Origin: Enterococcus xiangfangensis
GTDB lineage: Bacteria > Bacillota > Bacilli > Lactobacillales > Enterococcaceae
Length of the DNA stretch: 64,000 nucleotides
NCBI RefSeq assembly: GCF_005405365.1
Contig: NZ_BJDX01000004.1
Coordinates: forward strand, 186,001 to 250,000
Direction of reading: 5' to 3'
The translations under genes were made by a program, and so were the position numbers. The notes beneath the pieces were generated by a model that was not told the DNA's origin, ran no database searches, and saw nothing but the letters and a program-made list of their open reading frames with translations. This document shows positions 40,359 through 49,516 of this stretch, one piece after another (the stretch's first letter is position 1; the number at the start of each line of letters is the position of its first letter).

Positions 40359-41411
40359 CTAGATTTTGATCAAGATCGCTTTGCGGTATAAAAATTCACT
40401 TGGTGCTAGAACCGTTTCGTGCTGCATCGTAATGTTATTGCTGTAATAACTTGATAATGGAAGAAAATCAACGATTGGAATTCCAACATCGTATTTTTTA
40501 TTGGTCAATTTCAAGACTCCCGGATCTTCAGTGATCTCAAAGCGTTCCATCGATGTATCAAAAAACAATCCAAACATATTTGCTTGTTCCATCAACTTTT
40601 TCACGCTCTTGCCGCGGTAAGGATCAGTAATGTTCAGATCATTGCCCCAGCGGAATAACCGACGGCTGCCAGCGCCATTAACATATTCCCACTGATCTTC
40701 GGTCAACAAATCAAAGTTTTTCTTCCGGATTTTTTTTCGCAAACTACTGTAAGTATGTTTTTCATGACTAAAGACATGGTAATTATCTGAATGCGGGGCC
40801 ATTTCAATATACCAGCGGCCTTCTTTCAATATATTTTTCGGAAATGACCACGTCATGCTTTCTTCTGGTGTTAAATTTGGTGATAAAACCGCTTTGATCT
40901 CTTCTTCATAAGTAGAGAATTGATCCGCCTCACCAGAAAAACTGCCGGTTACCGCATTATAAATACCTAAGTAGTTCGTTCCTGCCGGCAATGCATGACG
41001 TTGAACAAACATCGGCGGAATTTGAACTTTGCGTAAACTAGTCGTTTGATCATTGATCAATTCCCCTAATGATTCCACATCGAAAAAATTATATTGTCCG
41101 CGCAACTCTTGCGGAATAGTAATTTCTTGAGCATTTGGTGCTGTCTCTAACAATGACAGTCCTTTCGTTCCCAAATTCCAACCTAAAATCGCATCTTTGT
41201 TGCCAGGGATAAAAATAAATTCTTCATCATCGATCATTAATTGAAAAGTTTGGCATTTGATGCCGTATAAATGAAAATCTTTCAATTCAATATCTGAAAT
41301 CTTCATTAATGGATTGACAAAATGAAGCAATAGCTGGCTTAACAAGGTGCGCTTCTCTTTTGGATTCAACCGTTTCCAATAGGACCAGTCTAATTGATCT
41401 AATAAGTTCAT
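40359..41411 (-). CDS. Unknown protein with a C-terminal segment resembling the FGE-sulfatase fold
   Basis: 350 residues from ATG 41411 (MNLLDQLDWSYWKRLNPKEKR), with AGGAGG 11 bases upstream. Soluble, no signal peptide or membrane helix. Residues ~237-257 read LLTEDQWEYVNGAGSRRLFRWGN, close to the LPTEAEWEYAARGG...PWGD signature of formylglycine-generating/SUMF1-type domains. The copper-binding Cys pair of true FGE is not apparent, so enzymatic formylglycine formation is unlikely. Monocistronic, between alaS and a divergent acetyltransferase. Function unknown. Confidence 0.65.
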   Translation of the reverse strand: MNLLDQLDWSYWKRLNPKEKRTLLSQLLLHFVNPLMKISDIELKDFHLYGIKCQTFQLMIDDEEFIFIPGNKDAILGWNLGTKGLSLLETAPNAQEITIPQELRGQYNFFDVESLGELINDQTTSLRKVQIPPMFVQRHALPAGTNYLGIYNAVTGSFSGEADQFSTYEEEIKAVLSPNLTPEESMTWSFPKNILKEGRWYIEMAPHSDNYHVFSHEKHTYSSLRKKIRKKNFDLLTEDQWEYVNGAGSRRLFRWGNDLNITDPYRGKSVKKLMEQANMFGLFFDTSMERFEITEDPGVLKLTNKKYDVGIPIVDFLPLSSYYSNNITMQHETVLAPSEFLYRKAILIKI

Positions 41412-41481
41412 AAATCTTTCTGCCTCCTTCGACACTCATATGCTAAAATTATACCATTACCCTATGGAAATGAGGAAAAAG

Positions 41482-41919
41482 ATGAAGGAATATTTTGGCG
41501 CTTCGCCTAAATTGCAGGCGGCAGCCTTTTACTTGCGTTATAAAATCTTTGTTTTAGAACAAACTATCTTACCCGAATTGGAATTTGATAAGCTGGACAC
41601 AACCGATCGCCAGTATTTAGTTTTTTTTGAAGGCAACCTCCCCATTGCGACAGTTCGTTATCAAAAAATCGCTGAACAAACTCTCAATCCAGATCGACTA
41701 TGTGTCCATCCTGATTTTCGCACACAAGGATTCGGAAAAAAACTGTTAACTCAAATCGAAGAGCGCGCTCGAAAAGAAGGCTGCCATACCTCAATTCTTT
41801 CGGCTGAGATCCAGGCGCAGAGATTTTATGAAAAATTAGGCTATCATGTGAGCTCCGCTCCCTTTGAAGAAGACGGGATCCTTTGTGTCCAAATGCAAAA
41901 AGCCCTTATAGCTGAGTAA
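41482..41919 (+). CDS. GNAT-family N-acetyltransferase
   Basis: 145 residues from ATG 41482 (MKEYFGASPKLQAAAFYLRY), with GAGGAAA just upstream; an ATG at 41440 lacks a site. The acetyl-CoA loop is VHPDFRTQGFGKKLLTQIEE near residue 78 (Q/RxxGxG). The start YLRYKIFVLEQ is seen in ElaA/YjcF-like GNATs. Substrate not predictable. The stop codon lies inside its terminator hairpin. Confidence 0.85.
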   Translation: MKEYFGASPKLQAAAFYLRYKIFVLEQTILPELEFDKLDTTDRQYLVFFEGNLPIATVRYQKIAEQTLNPDRLCVHPDFRTQGFGKKLLTQIEERARKEGCHTSILSAEIQAQRFYEKLGYHVSSAPFEEDGILCVQMQKALIAE

Positions 41920-41940
41920 CAGAGCTATAAGGGCTTTTTT
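41897..41940 (+). terminator. Intrinsic terminator of the GNAT gene
   Basis: Sixteen-base stem AAAAGCCCTTATAGCT / AGCTATAAGGGCTTTT, loop with the stop codon, followed by T6. Symmetric enough to work on the minus strand too. Confidence 0.85.
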
Positions 41941-42030
41941 GCACTAAATTTCTCAATCCAAAGTTAACAATAATCAATAATCTGGAAAGTACAGAGATCA
42001 AAAATAATGACTGAACTTTGAAAAATTATT

Positions 42031-43380
42031 TTATGAATTTGAACGTTTTTTATTTTTACGCACACTGCGTTCTGCTTGTCGACGCGTTTGACGGCGTTTT
42101 TGTTTATTCGATTCTGAGATTGCTCGATCGATTTTCTTTTTATAGCCTGGTTTGATTTTTTTCTTCGATTTTTTTACAAGACCAATCAATGTTGGGTCCA
42201 GTTCATCTTTTGATTTTTCTCGTTTTTTACGACGATTCCGATCGTACGTATCGATGATTTCATCATTCTTGATTTCTTTTGGTTGGAAATGAATACCTAC
42301 ATTTTCAATTAAGCTAATATCATTTTCATCACTTGGACTGTAAAGCGTAATCGCTGTTCCTGACAAGCCGTTCCGTCCAGTTCTGCCGACCCGATGGATA
42401 AAGAAATCCAGATCTTGTGGAACCTCTGCATTAATTACATGAGAAACACCTTCGATATCGATTCCTCGCGCAGCCAAATCAGTCGCAACTACATATTGAA
42501 ATTCTAAATTTTGAACTTGACGCATCACGCGCTTGCGTTCCCGCGGAGAAATGTCGCCATGGATCTTAGCTACTTTCAATCCTTGTGCTTTTAGATAGTC
42601 GCTGATCTCATCTACGTGTTGTTTTGTATTAGCAAACACGATGGCTAAATAAGGTTGCCCCAGTGTTAGCAATTGATAAATCAAACGGTTTTTATCTTGT
42701 CCTTTTGTTGAGATTAACCAATTTTCAATCGTGTCAGAAATGACTGCTTTCGATTTGATCTCTTCAATCACGGGATTTTCCATATATTTCAATAAGAAAG
42801 GACGTAATTTTTCTGGAATCGTTGCAGAAAAGACCAGCATCTGCAAATGCTTCGGCAAACGACTTGCGATTTGATCGACTTCCGTCAAAAAGCCCATGTC
42901 TAATGTCATGTCAGCCTCATCAACAACAAAATATTGTGACGTATGAACTTTTAAAGCTTGTTCGTTCATCAAATCTAAAATACGTCCTGGTGTTCCAATG
43001 ACAACATGAGGTTGATGCGTGCTCAATTTATCTACTTGACGTTGTTTATCCGTCCCGCCGACAAAATTAGTCACTCGAATCTCGACTGATGAAAATTTAG
43101 CGATTTGGATTGCTGCTTGATAGATTTGACTTGATAATTCGCGACTTGGCGCTGTGATAACTATTTGTACTTCATCTTTTGTTGGATCGATCTTATTCAT
43201 CAATGGGAATAAAAATGTATGTGTTTTGCCTGATCCTGTTTGTGATTGACCGACAACATTTCTCCCTTTTTTGATCAACGGAATCAATTTTTCTTGAACC
43301 GCTGTCGGCTCAGTAAACCCTTTATCCTTGATAGCTTCAAGAATGAATGGCTGAAAATTGAATGACTCAAAATTTCGCAT
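42031..43380 (-). CDS. cshB: DEAD-box ATP-dependent RNA helicase
   Basis: 449 residues. Helicase motifs in order: Q motif near 20, GQSQTGSGKTHTF, TAPSRELSSQ, VIGTPGRI, VVDEADMTLD, FSATIP, and HRVGRTGRNG near 330. A basic tail of about 70 residues (KKKIKPGYKKKIDRA and further Arg/Lys) probably binds RNA. Best fit is Bacillus CshB type, important in cold; the symbol is a judgement among paralogues. It starts one base before the VanZ-RDD gene stop. Confidence 0.88.
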   Translation of the reverse strand: MRNFESFNFQPFILEAIKDKGFTEPTAVQEKLIPLIKKGRNVVGQSQTGSGKTHTFLFPLMNKIDPTKDEVQIVITAPSRELSSQIYQAAIQIAKFSSVEIRVTNFVGGTDKQRQVDKLSTHQPHVVIGTPGRILDLMNEQALKVHTSQYFVVDEADMTLDMGFLTEVDQIASRLPKHLQMLVFSATIPEKLRPFLLKYMENPVIEEIKSKAVISDTIENWLISTKGQDKNRLIYQLLTLGQPYLAIVFANTKQHVDEISDYLKAQGLKVAKIHGDISPRERKRVMRQVQNLEFQYVVATDLAARGIDIEGVSHVINAEVPQDLDFFIHRVGRTGRNGLSGTAITLYSPSDENDISLIENVGIHFQPKEIKNDEIIDTYDRNRRKKREKSKDELDPTLIGLVKKSKKKIKPGYKKKIDRAISESNKQKRRQTRRQAERSVRKNKKRSNS

Positions 43381-43381
43381 A

Positions 43382-44530
43382 TTATACCTCTTTCTTTAAC
43401 GTGCTGATCGTATATGTGTGACTTGCTTTATCATGGAATAGGCGGCTTTTTCTTCTTATGAGAGCATACAATAAGTTGAATAGAAATAAAAGCAAAATTC
43501 CTAAACTAATAAAACCTAATGTAACATATGCAATAAAAATCGTGTGATTTGTCGTTGTTAAGTGGGTCATCGTGAACTGGAAAATTTGAAGCAGACCGTA
43601 AAGCAATAAATAAAATGCGCTATAACGTTTCACTAAACTGCTAAAACGCAGATGCTGACGATCTTTTTCGACAACTTTGATTCGGACGATTTTTTTTCCA
43701 ATCGTCTGACCATTCCAGAAATACATACAGATCATGAAATAAACAATGACCTCTAAAGTAAAACTGACAATTGGATAACTTACCAATGTTCGCAAACTTG
43801 TGGGTAAAAATCCGACAAACATGCTTAAAAATGTACTGAAAAAACCAAGCACGACCCAATCAATCGCCGTCGCGACGAAACGCCGCAAAAGCGAGACTCG
43901 CTGGCCTTTTACTAAGGATTCTGAGTCTAGCTCGTTTCTTGTAGGCAAGAAGAAGGTGAATAACGGTGCGCAAATAAATCCGATCATCCCCCCTACTGTA
44001 TTGTGTAATAGATCATTTACGTCAAATAGCCGATACGAACGAGGATAGATAAAATACAATCCACTTAATTGAGTCAATTCAAAAAATAAAGACAAACAAA
44101 GGCTTACTAGAATCGTCTTACCAAAAGAAAATTTGAAATAGTAGCGGCAATACACACCGAATGGAAAAAGCAAAAAAATATTAAAAACTGGTTCTAAAAA
44201 AATACTTTGTTTTATTGCTGGCAAATAGGAGCTTGGGTCATTCAGCTGGAGTACCGTTTGGTCCAGAAATTGCTGCCATGGTCGAAACAATTCGAGTTCA
44301 TACCGCGGACCGGTTAACTGAGCGACTTCAGAAATGCTCGGTAATGGCAAAATGACTAAATAATAAGCGCACAATAAATAGAAAACAAATGAATATAAAA
44401 TGACACTTCTCAACTTCCCTAATTGACCATACTTACGGTAATAATAGATTAAAAACGGTGCAGTAATCACTAATGCTAACAATGGAAAAGTAAGGACTGC
44501 AGCTTTGATTGGAAAAATGTAACTACTCAT
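43382..44530 (-). CDS. VanZ-like and RDD domain membrane protein
   Basis: 382 residues with about eight membrane helices. Residues 1-190 resemble the VanZ family (NIFLLFPFGVYCRYYF, ELTQLSGLYFIYPRSYRLFDVNDLLHNTVGGMIG). Residues 210-380 form an RDD domain (RRFVATAIDWVVLGF, GQTIGKKIVRIKVV). VanZ confers low-level teicoplanin resistance in enterococci, but most VanZ-like proteins have unknown roles, so resistance should not be inferred. Two bases separate it from the helicase gene, so probably one operon. Confidence 0.85.
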   Translation of the reverse strand: MSSYIFPIKAAVLTFPLLALVITAPFLIYYYRKYGQLGKLRSVILYSFVFYLLCAYYLVILPLPSISEVAQLTGPRYELELFRPWQQFLDQTVLQLNDPSSYLPAIKQSIFLEPVFNIFLLFPFGVYCRYYFKFSFGKTILVSLCLSLFFELTQLSGLYFIYPRSYRLFDVNDLLHNTVGGMIGFICAPLFTFFLPTRNELDSESLVKGQRVSLLRRFVATAIDWVVLGFFSTFLSMFVGFLPTSLRTLVSYPIVSFTLEVIVYFMICMYFWNGQTIGKKIVRIKVVEKDRQHLRFSSLVKRYSAFYLLLYGLLQIFQFTMTHLTTTNHTIFIAYVTLGFISLGILLLFLFNLLYALIRRKSRLFHDKASHTYTISTLKKEV

Positions 44531-44654
44531 AAAACTCCCTCATTTTAGAATTTTGGGCTGATTGATCGCTAATCAGCAAAGCTTTTTCTGTCTTGTGGTA
44601 AAATAGGTACGACGTTAATTTTTTTATAGATAATTTCTAAGGAGGTAATAATAC

Positions 44655-44969
44655 ATGCTTAATCCACTTTTTGCTTTTGGTGTTCCCGCGGCTTTGATGG
44701 TTGCTTATCTAATTTTTTATTTTGCTAAGAAAATGAAGAATAGTGATTATCGACGGTTTGCCTTGACATTGATTGCAGTTTTTTTAACGACTTTTAGCTA
44801 TCAAGTTTATAATTACAGCCGAACCGTCGTCACCTTTACATCAACAGAAAGTTTTCAAAAAAACTTTGGCTACAGTCAAGGTCGTTTGATTGTCCCATTC
44901 GTATTAGGTGCCATTTTGACGGTGATTAATCTCTACTACCTTTTTCGTCAATTCAGAAAAAAAGAATAA
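44655..44969 (+). CDS. Small membrane protein of unknown function
   Basis: 104 residues, three predicted membrane helices (about 5-25, 36-56, 78-98) with short loops. AAGGAGG is 8 bases upstream of the ATG. No family recognised. Divergent from the VanZ-RDD gene and convergent with the next unknown gene, sharing a bidirectional terminator. Confidence 0.75.
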   Translation: MLNPLFAFGVPAALMVAYLIFYFAKKMKNSDYRRFALTLIAVFLTTFSYQVYNYSRTVVTFTSTESFQKNFGYSQGRLIVPFVLGAILTVINLYYLFRQFRKKE

Positions 44970-44989
44970 CAGGATGTCCTGTTATTCTT
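44963..44989. terminator. Bidirectional hairpin between two convergent unknown genes
   Basis: AGAATAACAGGA-TG-TCCTGTTATTCT, twelve-base perfect stem, starting inside the stop codon of the small membrane gene and extending into the end of the convergent gene. Confidence 0.6.
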
Positions 44990-45329
44990 CTAAATCAAAG
45001 AATTTGATTTCCACATTATTCAATAATTTCAACGTGTTCAAGTCTAGATTAATCCACTCTTTTGAGATAGGTTGATAATAATTATTCTCAAATGACATTT
45101 CAATCTCATTCAATAGTTGTTCTGGTGTCCCAAAAAAGCTTTGCTGTTCTTCAAGTAAGGCACTGATCAGTGCTAGATTTTCTATTAAGAAATGATCTTC
45201 TTCATATTTATATATGATAACTTGATAAGTCTTATTTGCCAGTTGACAGCGGATAGCAAACAATCCCTCAGACAAGTTGGGCATTCTTTCTAAAACTTCT
45301 TCAGGACTCAATATTTCGCGATGCAGCAT
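44982..45329 (-). CDS. Unknown soluble protein
   Basis: 115 residues, acidic, no membrane segment or motif recognised (MLHREILSPEEVLERMPN start). A GGAGGAACC site precedes the ATG. Its stop region overlaps the bidirectional hairpin. Could be a conserved hypothetical of Enterococcaceae. Confidence 0.65.
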   Translation of the reverse strand: MLHREILSPEEVLERMPNLSEGLFAIRCQLANKTYQVIIYKYEEDHFLIENLALISALLEEQQSFFGTPEQLLNEIEMSFENNYYQPISKEWINLDLNTLKLLNNVEIKFFDLEE

Positions 45330-45439
45330 CAGGGTTCCTCCTAACCAAGAACATTATAGGAGAAAAGTAGGTTCACGGGAAATAATACGCCTTACCTCGT
45401 AGATTTTCTTACTTTTAACTTATAAACTTCGCTTTATCT

Positions 45440-46084
45440 TTATGATAAATTCCATTCCGCATAAAATCTTGCTAAAAATTCTTCCATAAATGCTACTCGC
45501 CGCTGAGCTTCCGCTTTCCCTGCTTCAGTATTCATCGTAGCTGGGAGTTTGAATAACTTTTCATAGAAATGATTGATTACCGTACTTTTTTGACGGTATT
45601 CTTGTTTGCTCTTAAATTCTTGTGGAGCAAGATCAGGATCGTATAACGGGCTTTGAGTATGCCCACCATAATACGCTGTTCGCAAAATACCGATTGCTCC
45701 TAGTGCATCAATTCGATCCGCATCTTGGACGATCTTGCCTGCCAACGTCAGTCGCGCTTTTCCTGCTTCCAACTCTTTAGAAAAAGAGATATTTTCAATA
45801 ATCTCAAAAATTTCTTGGCAATCCTTTTCGGAAAATTCAAGTTCTTTTAAAAACTTTTTAAGGCTTTTTGTTTCAGCTGCTACATCTGTGACCACTTTAT
45901 CATCGATGACATCATGTAAGTAGCTGGCAGCTTCAATAATCTGCGTATCTGAAATGCCTTCTTGTTCAGCTAGCTGTTTAGCAATTTTTGCGACACGTTC
46001 AACATGGTAAAAATCGTGTCCGCTTCGATCATCACCAAGTTTTTCCTTTGCGTAGCTGCAGATTGCTGCAATCTTATTCGGCAT
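45440..46084 (-). CDS. HD-domain phosphohydrolase
   Basis: 214 residues. HD metal site: H in GHDFYHVERVAKIA, HD in AASYLHDVIDDK and D in IVQDADRIDALGAIGI. This is the YedJ/YpgQ-type HD family, active on nucleotides in studied members. The start overlaps the end of the methyltransferase gene by 11 bases, so the two are coexpressed. Confidence 0.88.
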   Translation of the reverse strand: MPNKIAAICSYAKEKLGDDRSGHDFYHVERVAKIAKQLAEQEGISDTQIIEAASYLHDVIDDKVVTDVAAETKSLKKFLKELEFSEKDCQEIFEIIENISFSKELEAGKARLTLAGKIVQDADRIDALGAIGILRTAYYGGHTQSPLYDPDLAPQEFKSKQEYRQKSTVINHFYEKLFKLPATMNTEAGKAEAQRRVAFMEEFLARFYAEWNLS

Positions 46085-47237
46085 CTATTTTCGGCTTTCT
46101 TGGCGGACGTTCTCCCCAATATTGAAATAGGTCCGTTCTCATCGCTCCATTGTACAACTTCCGTTTCTTAGTCGCTTTTGCCCCGTAAGATTCTTCAAAA
46201 GTCAAATCACTAGTTAAAATATATTTGCTCCATGTTTTTAACGGACGGAAAACTTCACCCATCTCACGGTATAATTCACGAACTTGTTCTTCATCGCCCA
46301 AACGTTCCCCATAAGGCGGATTCGCTACGATCACACCATAGTCTTTTTCAGTCTTAAAATCTTTGACTGCTCGTTGTTTAAAATCGATTGAATCGCCCAA
46401 ACCGATTTCTTCAGCATTAGCACGAGCAATTTCGATCATCCGGCCGTTGATATCTGATCCTGCGATATCTAATTGAATATCATAATCAGCTGCTTCATCA
46501 GCTGCTGCACGGACTTTTTCAAAAACTGCTGGATCAAACCAATCCCATGCTTCACACGCAAATTCACGATTAAAACCAGGCGCGATGTTATGTCCAATCA
46601 ATGCCGCTTCAATACATAAAGTACCGGAACCACAAACAGGATCATAAAATGGGCGTTCTTTGCGCCAATTTGTCAGCATCACTAAAGCCGCTGCCATGTT
46701 TTCTTTTAACGGTGCTCCGCCTTTTTCAAGTCGATAACCGCGTTTGAACAAACTTGGTCCAGTCGTATCTAAAGTCAGAACTACATGATCTTTTAATAAA
46801 GCGACCTCTAATTGGAAGAATGCACCCGTTTCAGGCAATGGTACGCGAGCTGGACGATGATAGACTTCTCGTAAACGTTCGACAATCGCCTTTTTGGTAA
46901 TAGATTGACAATCTGGAACACTATACAATTTTGATTTGATTGAACGGCCGGCTACCGGAAATTCCGCATCCATCGGTAAATAATCTTCCCACGGGATTGC
47001 CTTAACTTTTTCAAACAGTTCATCAAAAGTAAATGCATCAAATTCATCAACGATTATTTTTACTCGGTCTGCTGTTCGCAGCCATAAATTCGCTGTAGCA
47101 ATCGTCTCCAAGTCCCCTTTAAAACGGGCACGCCCATTTTCGACTTGACAATCGATTCCTAATTCTCTTAGTTCCTTGCCTACTAACGCTTCAATTCCTG
47201 CTGCGGCAGTAGCAATCAAGTTGTATTGTTTTTTCAT
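46074..47237 (-). CDS. THUMP-domain rRNA methyltransferase, RlmL-like (YpsC)
   Basis: 387 residues. THUMP RNA-binding domain (about 45-155), then a Rossmann methyltransferase with DPVCGSGTLCIEAALIG near 200 and catalytic NPPYGERLG near 308 (N6-methylation of a purine base). In Bacillus YpsC and in E. coli RlmL the target is 23S rRNA G2445; the target here is inferred. Followed by the HD gene. The position next to rnpB and gpsB matches the ypsC-rnpB-gpsB-ypsA order of Firmicutes. Confidence 0.92.
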   Translation of the reverse strand: MKKQYNLIATAAAGIEALVGKELRELGIDCQVENGRARFKGDLETIATANLWLRTADRVKIIVDEFDAFTFDELFEKVKAIPWEDYLPMDAEFPVAGRSIKSKLYSVPDCQSITKKAIVERLREVYHRPARVPLPETGAFFQLEVALLKDHVVLTLDTTGPSLFKRGYRLEKGGAPLKENMAAALVMLTNWRKERPFYDPVCGSGTLCIEAALIGHNIAPGFNREFACEAWDWFDPAVFEKVRAAADEAADYDIQLDIAGSDINGRMIEIARANAEEIGLGDSIDFKQRAVKDFKTEKDYGVIVANPPYGERLGDEEQVRELYREMGEVFRPLKTWSKYILTSDLTFEESYGAKATKKRKLYNGAMRTDLFQYWGERPPRKPKIDAE

Positions 47238-47356
47238 AATATCTCCTTACTTCATTTGAATTCCTTCGTTTTTTTACAGAAAAATGGATTTGTAGTGCAA
47301 TAAGGCTCTTTCCGATGATTCAATCATCAGTATTTAGCTGGAGATTAATTTTCAAT

Positions 47357-47386
47357 AAAAAAACCTTCACAACAAAGTTGGAAGGT
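47357..47386 (-). terminator. Terminator of rnpB
   Basis: Minus strand CCTTCCAAC / GTTGTGAAGG stem followed by seven U, directly after the RNase P RNA 3' end. Confidence 0.8.
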
Positions 47387-47391
47387 ACACC

Positions 47392-47785
47392 CTGAATTGC
47401 TGCAATTTTCTGTAAGCCATGTTTTGTCCGATAATCAACTCAGGGAAGTGTGATCATCGGGGTAATCATCTATCTCCGACATTACTGTCGGCTCTTTCAT
47501 CGTTCATTTCCTTAGAAAAAGCGCCCCTACCATTGTTTGGGTTGCTCGCTCGAGGGGTTTACCGCGTTCCACCATTTTGATTTCTCAAAATGCTTCGTCA
47601 CTGTGGCACTTTCAAGAATACTCAGACATAGATTGCTCCTTAGCCCTTTTTTCTGCCGTTACTTCCTAAGAAGTACCTTAGCTTATGGTTTCGCTAAGCA
47701 CGAACACTACAGACATCTCAGTCTGTGCGAGCATGGACTTTCCTCAGCCTGCGTAATGCAGACCGCGATCACCCGAAAATTGCAT
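47392..47785 (-). ncRNA. rnpB: RNase P RNA, Bacillus (class B) type
   Basis: Minus strand. The conserved 5' core GAGGAAAGTCCATGCTCGCA (47750-47728 region) and the 3' core ACAAAACATGGCTTACAGAA (47432-47413) are exact hallmarks. Terminal helix P1 can be seen: TGCAATTTTC near 47783 pairs with GAAAATTGCA at 47410-47401. Length about 390 bases as in other class B RNAs. It lies between gpsB and the methyltransferase gene. An open reading frame seen on the opposite strand is not a gene. Confidence 0.95.
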
Positions 47786-47794
47786 CATTCAAAT

Positions 47795-48199
47795 TTAAAA
47801 CTGACGAGTTTTTTCGATGTCACTTTCATCTTGAGTGTAGTTTTGACTAAAATCAGATGAAGCTGCGTTGGTTGACGCTTGTTGGTCAAGTTTCTTACCG
47901 AATACTTCTCTTTCAAGATTTGATAAACGTTTCAAAATATCAAAGTTTGTAACAGCTGAACTCTTAGGCGCCGCCTCTTTTACCCGAGAAGGTGCTGGTT
48001 GAGCTTTTGACAGTTGTTCCACTTTCGCTTTCAAACGATCATTTTCTTCTTTTAATGTTAGTATTTCTTTGTTATAAGCTTCATAATCTTTGATGACATT
48101 GTCCAAAAATTCATCAACTTCGATTGGATCGTAGCCACGCATTTTTGTTTTGAATTCTTGCTCCAAAATATCGTTTGGAGTATAGATTACATTCGCCAT
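47795..48199 (-). CDS. gpsB: Cell-division protein GpsB
   Basis: 134 residues. DivIVA-type N-terminal domain (YTPNDILEQEFKTKMRGYDPIEVDEFLDNV, residues 5-35) followed by a coiled coil (about 35-65), a Ser/Pro linker and a short C-terminal helix (FDILKRLSNLEREVFG). It links cell-wall synthases to the divisome, notably class A PBPs; a class A PBP gene lies 1.3 kb away. Confidence 0.96.
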   Translation of the reverse strand: MANVIYTPNDILEQEFKTKMRGYDPIEVDEFLDNVIKDYEAYNKEILTLKEENDRLKAKVEQLSKAQPAPSRVKEAAPKSSAVTNFDILKRLSNLEREVFGKKLDQQASTNAASSDFSQNYTQDESDIEKTRQF

Positions 48200-48266
48200 T
48201 TTTTCACCTCATTAGCTCAATCTTAATTTACTTCCTTACATATTCTAGCTGATATATCAAAGGAAA

Positions 48267-48824
48267 TCAAACACTATCCTCAAAGTCTGAAAAATTTTCT
48301 AAATCATCCATCGTGATAGAGAGTAACTCATAAGGATTTTTTTCTTGGTATTTGCTGACATCTTCTAAAAAAAATTTGCTTTTACCTGGATATTCACTAT
48401 CATACACGACTAGTGTAGCGTCTGTATGCTGCAGTAAAAAATTTACATGATTTTTAAACTGTCCTGGTTGCTGATACGGTTGATGACTGACTGCGTCAAC
48501 AAAATCAGCCGTTTGCACAAGCTCGCTTAGAAGCAATTGATTGGGTTCTTTCCACTTGCTGCCAAAACTTTCAAAAGGAAAAATAATCGCTAACTTTATT
48601 TCTGGATACTCGTGTTTCAATTCATTGACTAGCTGTCCCGTCCAAATCTCTGTCCCAAGGTTCCCGCTGATGATGACCCACTCTAATCCATTTTCGATTA
48701 AAGCAATCAATTCTCTCCTTAAAATATTCTTAATCACCTTGATCCGTGGGTCTTTTTCATTGAAAATTCCCAATTCATAACTTTGATAGCCAGTCACGTA
48801 TAATCTTTGTATTATTTCATTCAT
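48267..48824 (-). CDS. ypsA: YpsA-family SLOG-domain protein (DUF1273)
   Basis: 185 residues. MYVTGYQSYELGIFNE-type start and the ISGNLGTEIWTGQLV glycine loop fit the SLOG (nucleotide-sensing Rossmann) fold of YpsA, a filamentation-related protein in Bacillus and Staphylococcus. It lies upstream of gpsB, the usual neighbour, and is divergent from recU. Confidence 0.9.
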   Translation of the reverse strand: MNEIIQRLYVTGYQSYELGIFNEKDPRIKVIKNILRRELIALIENGLEWVIISGNLGTEIWTGQLVNELKHEYPEIKLAIIFPFESFGSKWKEPNQLLLSELVQTADFVDAVSHQPYQQPGQFKNHVNFLLQHTDATLVVYDSEYPGKSKFFLEDVSKYQEKNPYELLSITMDDLENFSDFEDSV

Positions 48825-48906
48825 TGCATTTTCCTTACTTTCACTTAAAAATAAAATATCTTTCGAAAAAATTTGCTATAATAACTAATAGGAGTGTGAT
48901 GAAAAA

Positions 48907-49512
48907 ATGACCTTCCGTTACCCCAATGGTCAATCATTTTCACAAAAAAATCCACGAGAACGCTCATTAACAAGAGAAACGACGTTTGCTAATCGCGGGA
49001 TGCGCTTTGAAGAAGCAATCAATCAAAGCAACGAATACTACTTAACTCATGATAAGGCAGTTGTTCATAAAAAGCCAACGCCGCTTCAGATCGTTAAGGT
49101 CGATTACCCTAAACGAAGTGCCGCAGTTATTAAGGAAGCCTATTTTAGGCAGCCTTCAACGACTGATTATAACGGTGTTTATCGCGGATATTATTTAGAC
49201 TTTGAAGCAAAAGAAACAAAGAACAAGACCTCGTTCCCACTTAAAAATTTTCATCAGCATCAAATTACTCACATGCAGCAGTGCTTAAAACAAGAGGCGC
49301 TTTGTTTTGTTTTGCTTTGGTTTTCAAGCTTAAATCGTTGCTTTTTTCTTTCTGCCGAAAATTTGGTAGACTACTGGAATCGGCAAGAAAATGGCAGAAA
49401 ATCAATACCGCTTGAGCTGATTGAAACAGCCGGTATTGAGATCGTACCGCAAATTGCTCCAAGAATCCCTTACTTATTAGCGGTAGAACAATATCTTGAA
49501 AAAAGGAGTTAA
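48907..49512 (+). CDS. recU: Holliday junction resolvase RecU
   Basis: 201 residues. MTFRYPNGQSF start, NRGMRFEEAINQSNEYY near residue 35, catalytic core DYNGVYRGYYLDFEAKETKNKTSFPLKN near 90-118 (D, E, K). AGGAG is upstream. It resolves Holliday junctions in recombination and chromosome segregation. Overlap/coupling with pbp1A is the classic recU-ponA pair. Confidence 0.97.
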   Translation: MTFRYPNGQSFSQKNPRERSLTRETTFANRGMRFEEAINQSNEYYLTHDKAVVHKKPTPLQIVKVDYPKRSAAVIKEAYFRQPSTTDYNGVYRGYYLDFEAKETKNKTSFPLKNFHQHQITHMQQCLKQEALCFVLLWFSSLNRCFFLSAENLVDYWNRQENGRKSIPLELIETAGIEIVPQIAPRIPYLLAVEQYLEKRS

Positions 49513-49516
49513 TCAC

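Noticed and set aside
43382..44530. Glycopeptide-resistance VanZ
   Set aside because: Only the fold resembles VanZ; no van ligase genes nearby and VanZ-like proteins are common core genes.
47537..47860. Open reading frame of 107 codons on the plus strand
   Set aside because: It lies over the RNase P RNA gene on the opposite strand; no ribosome site or family.
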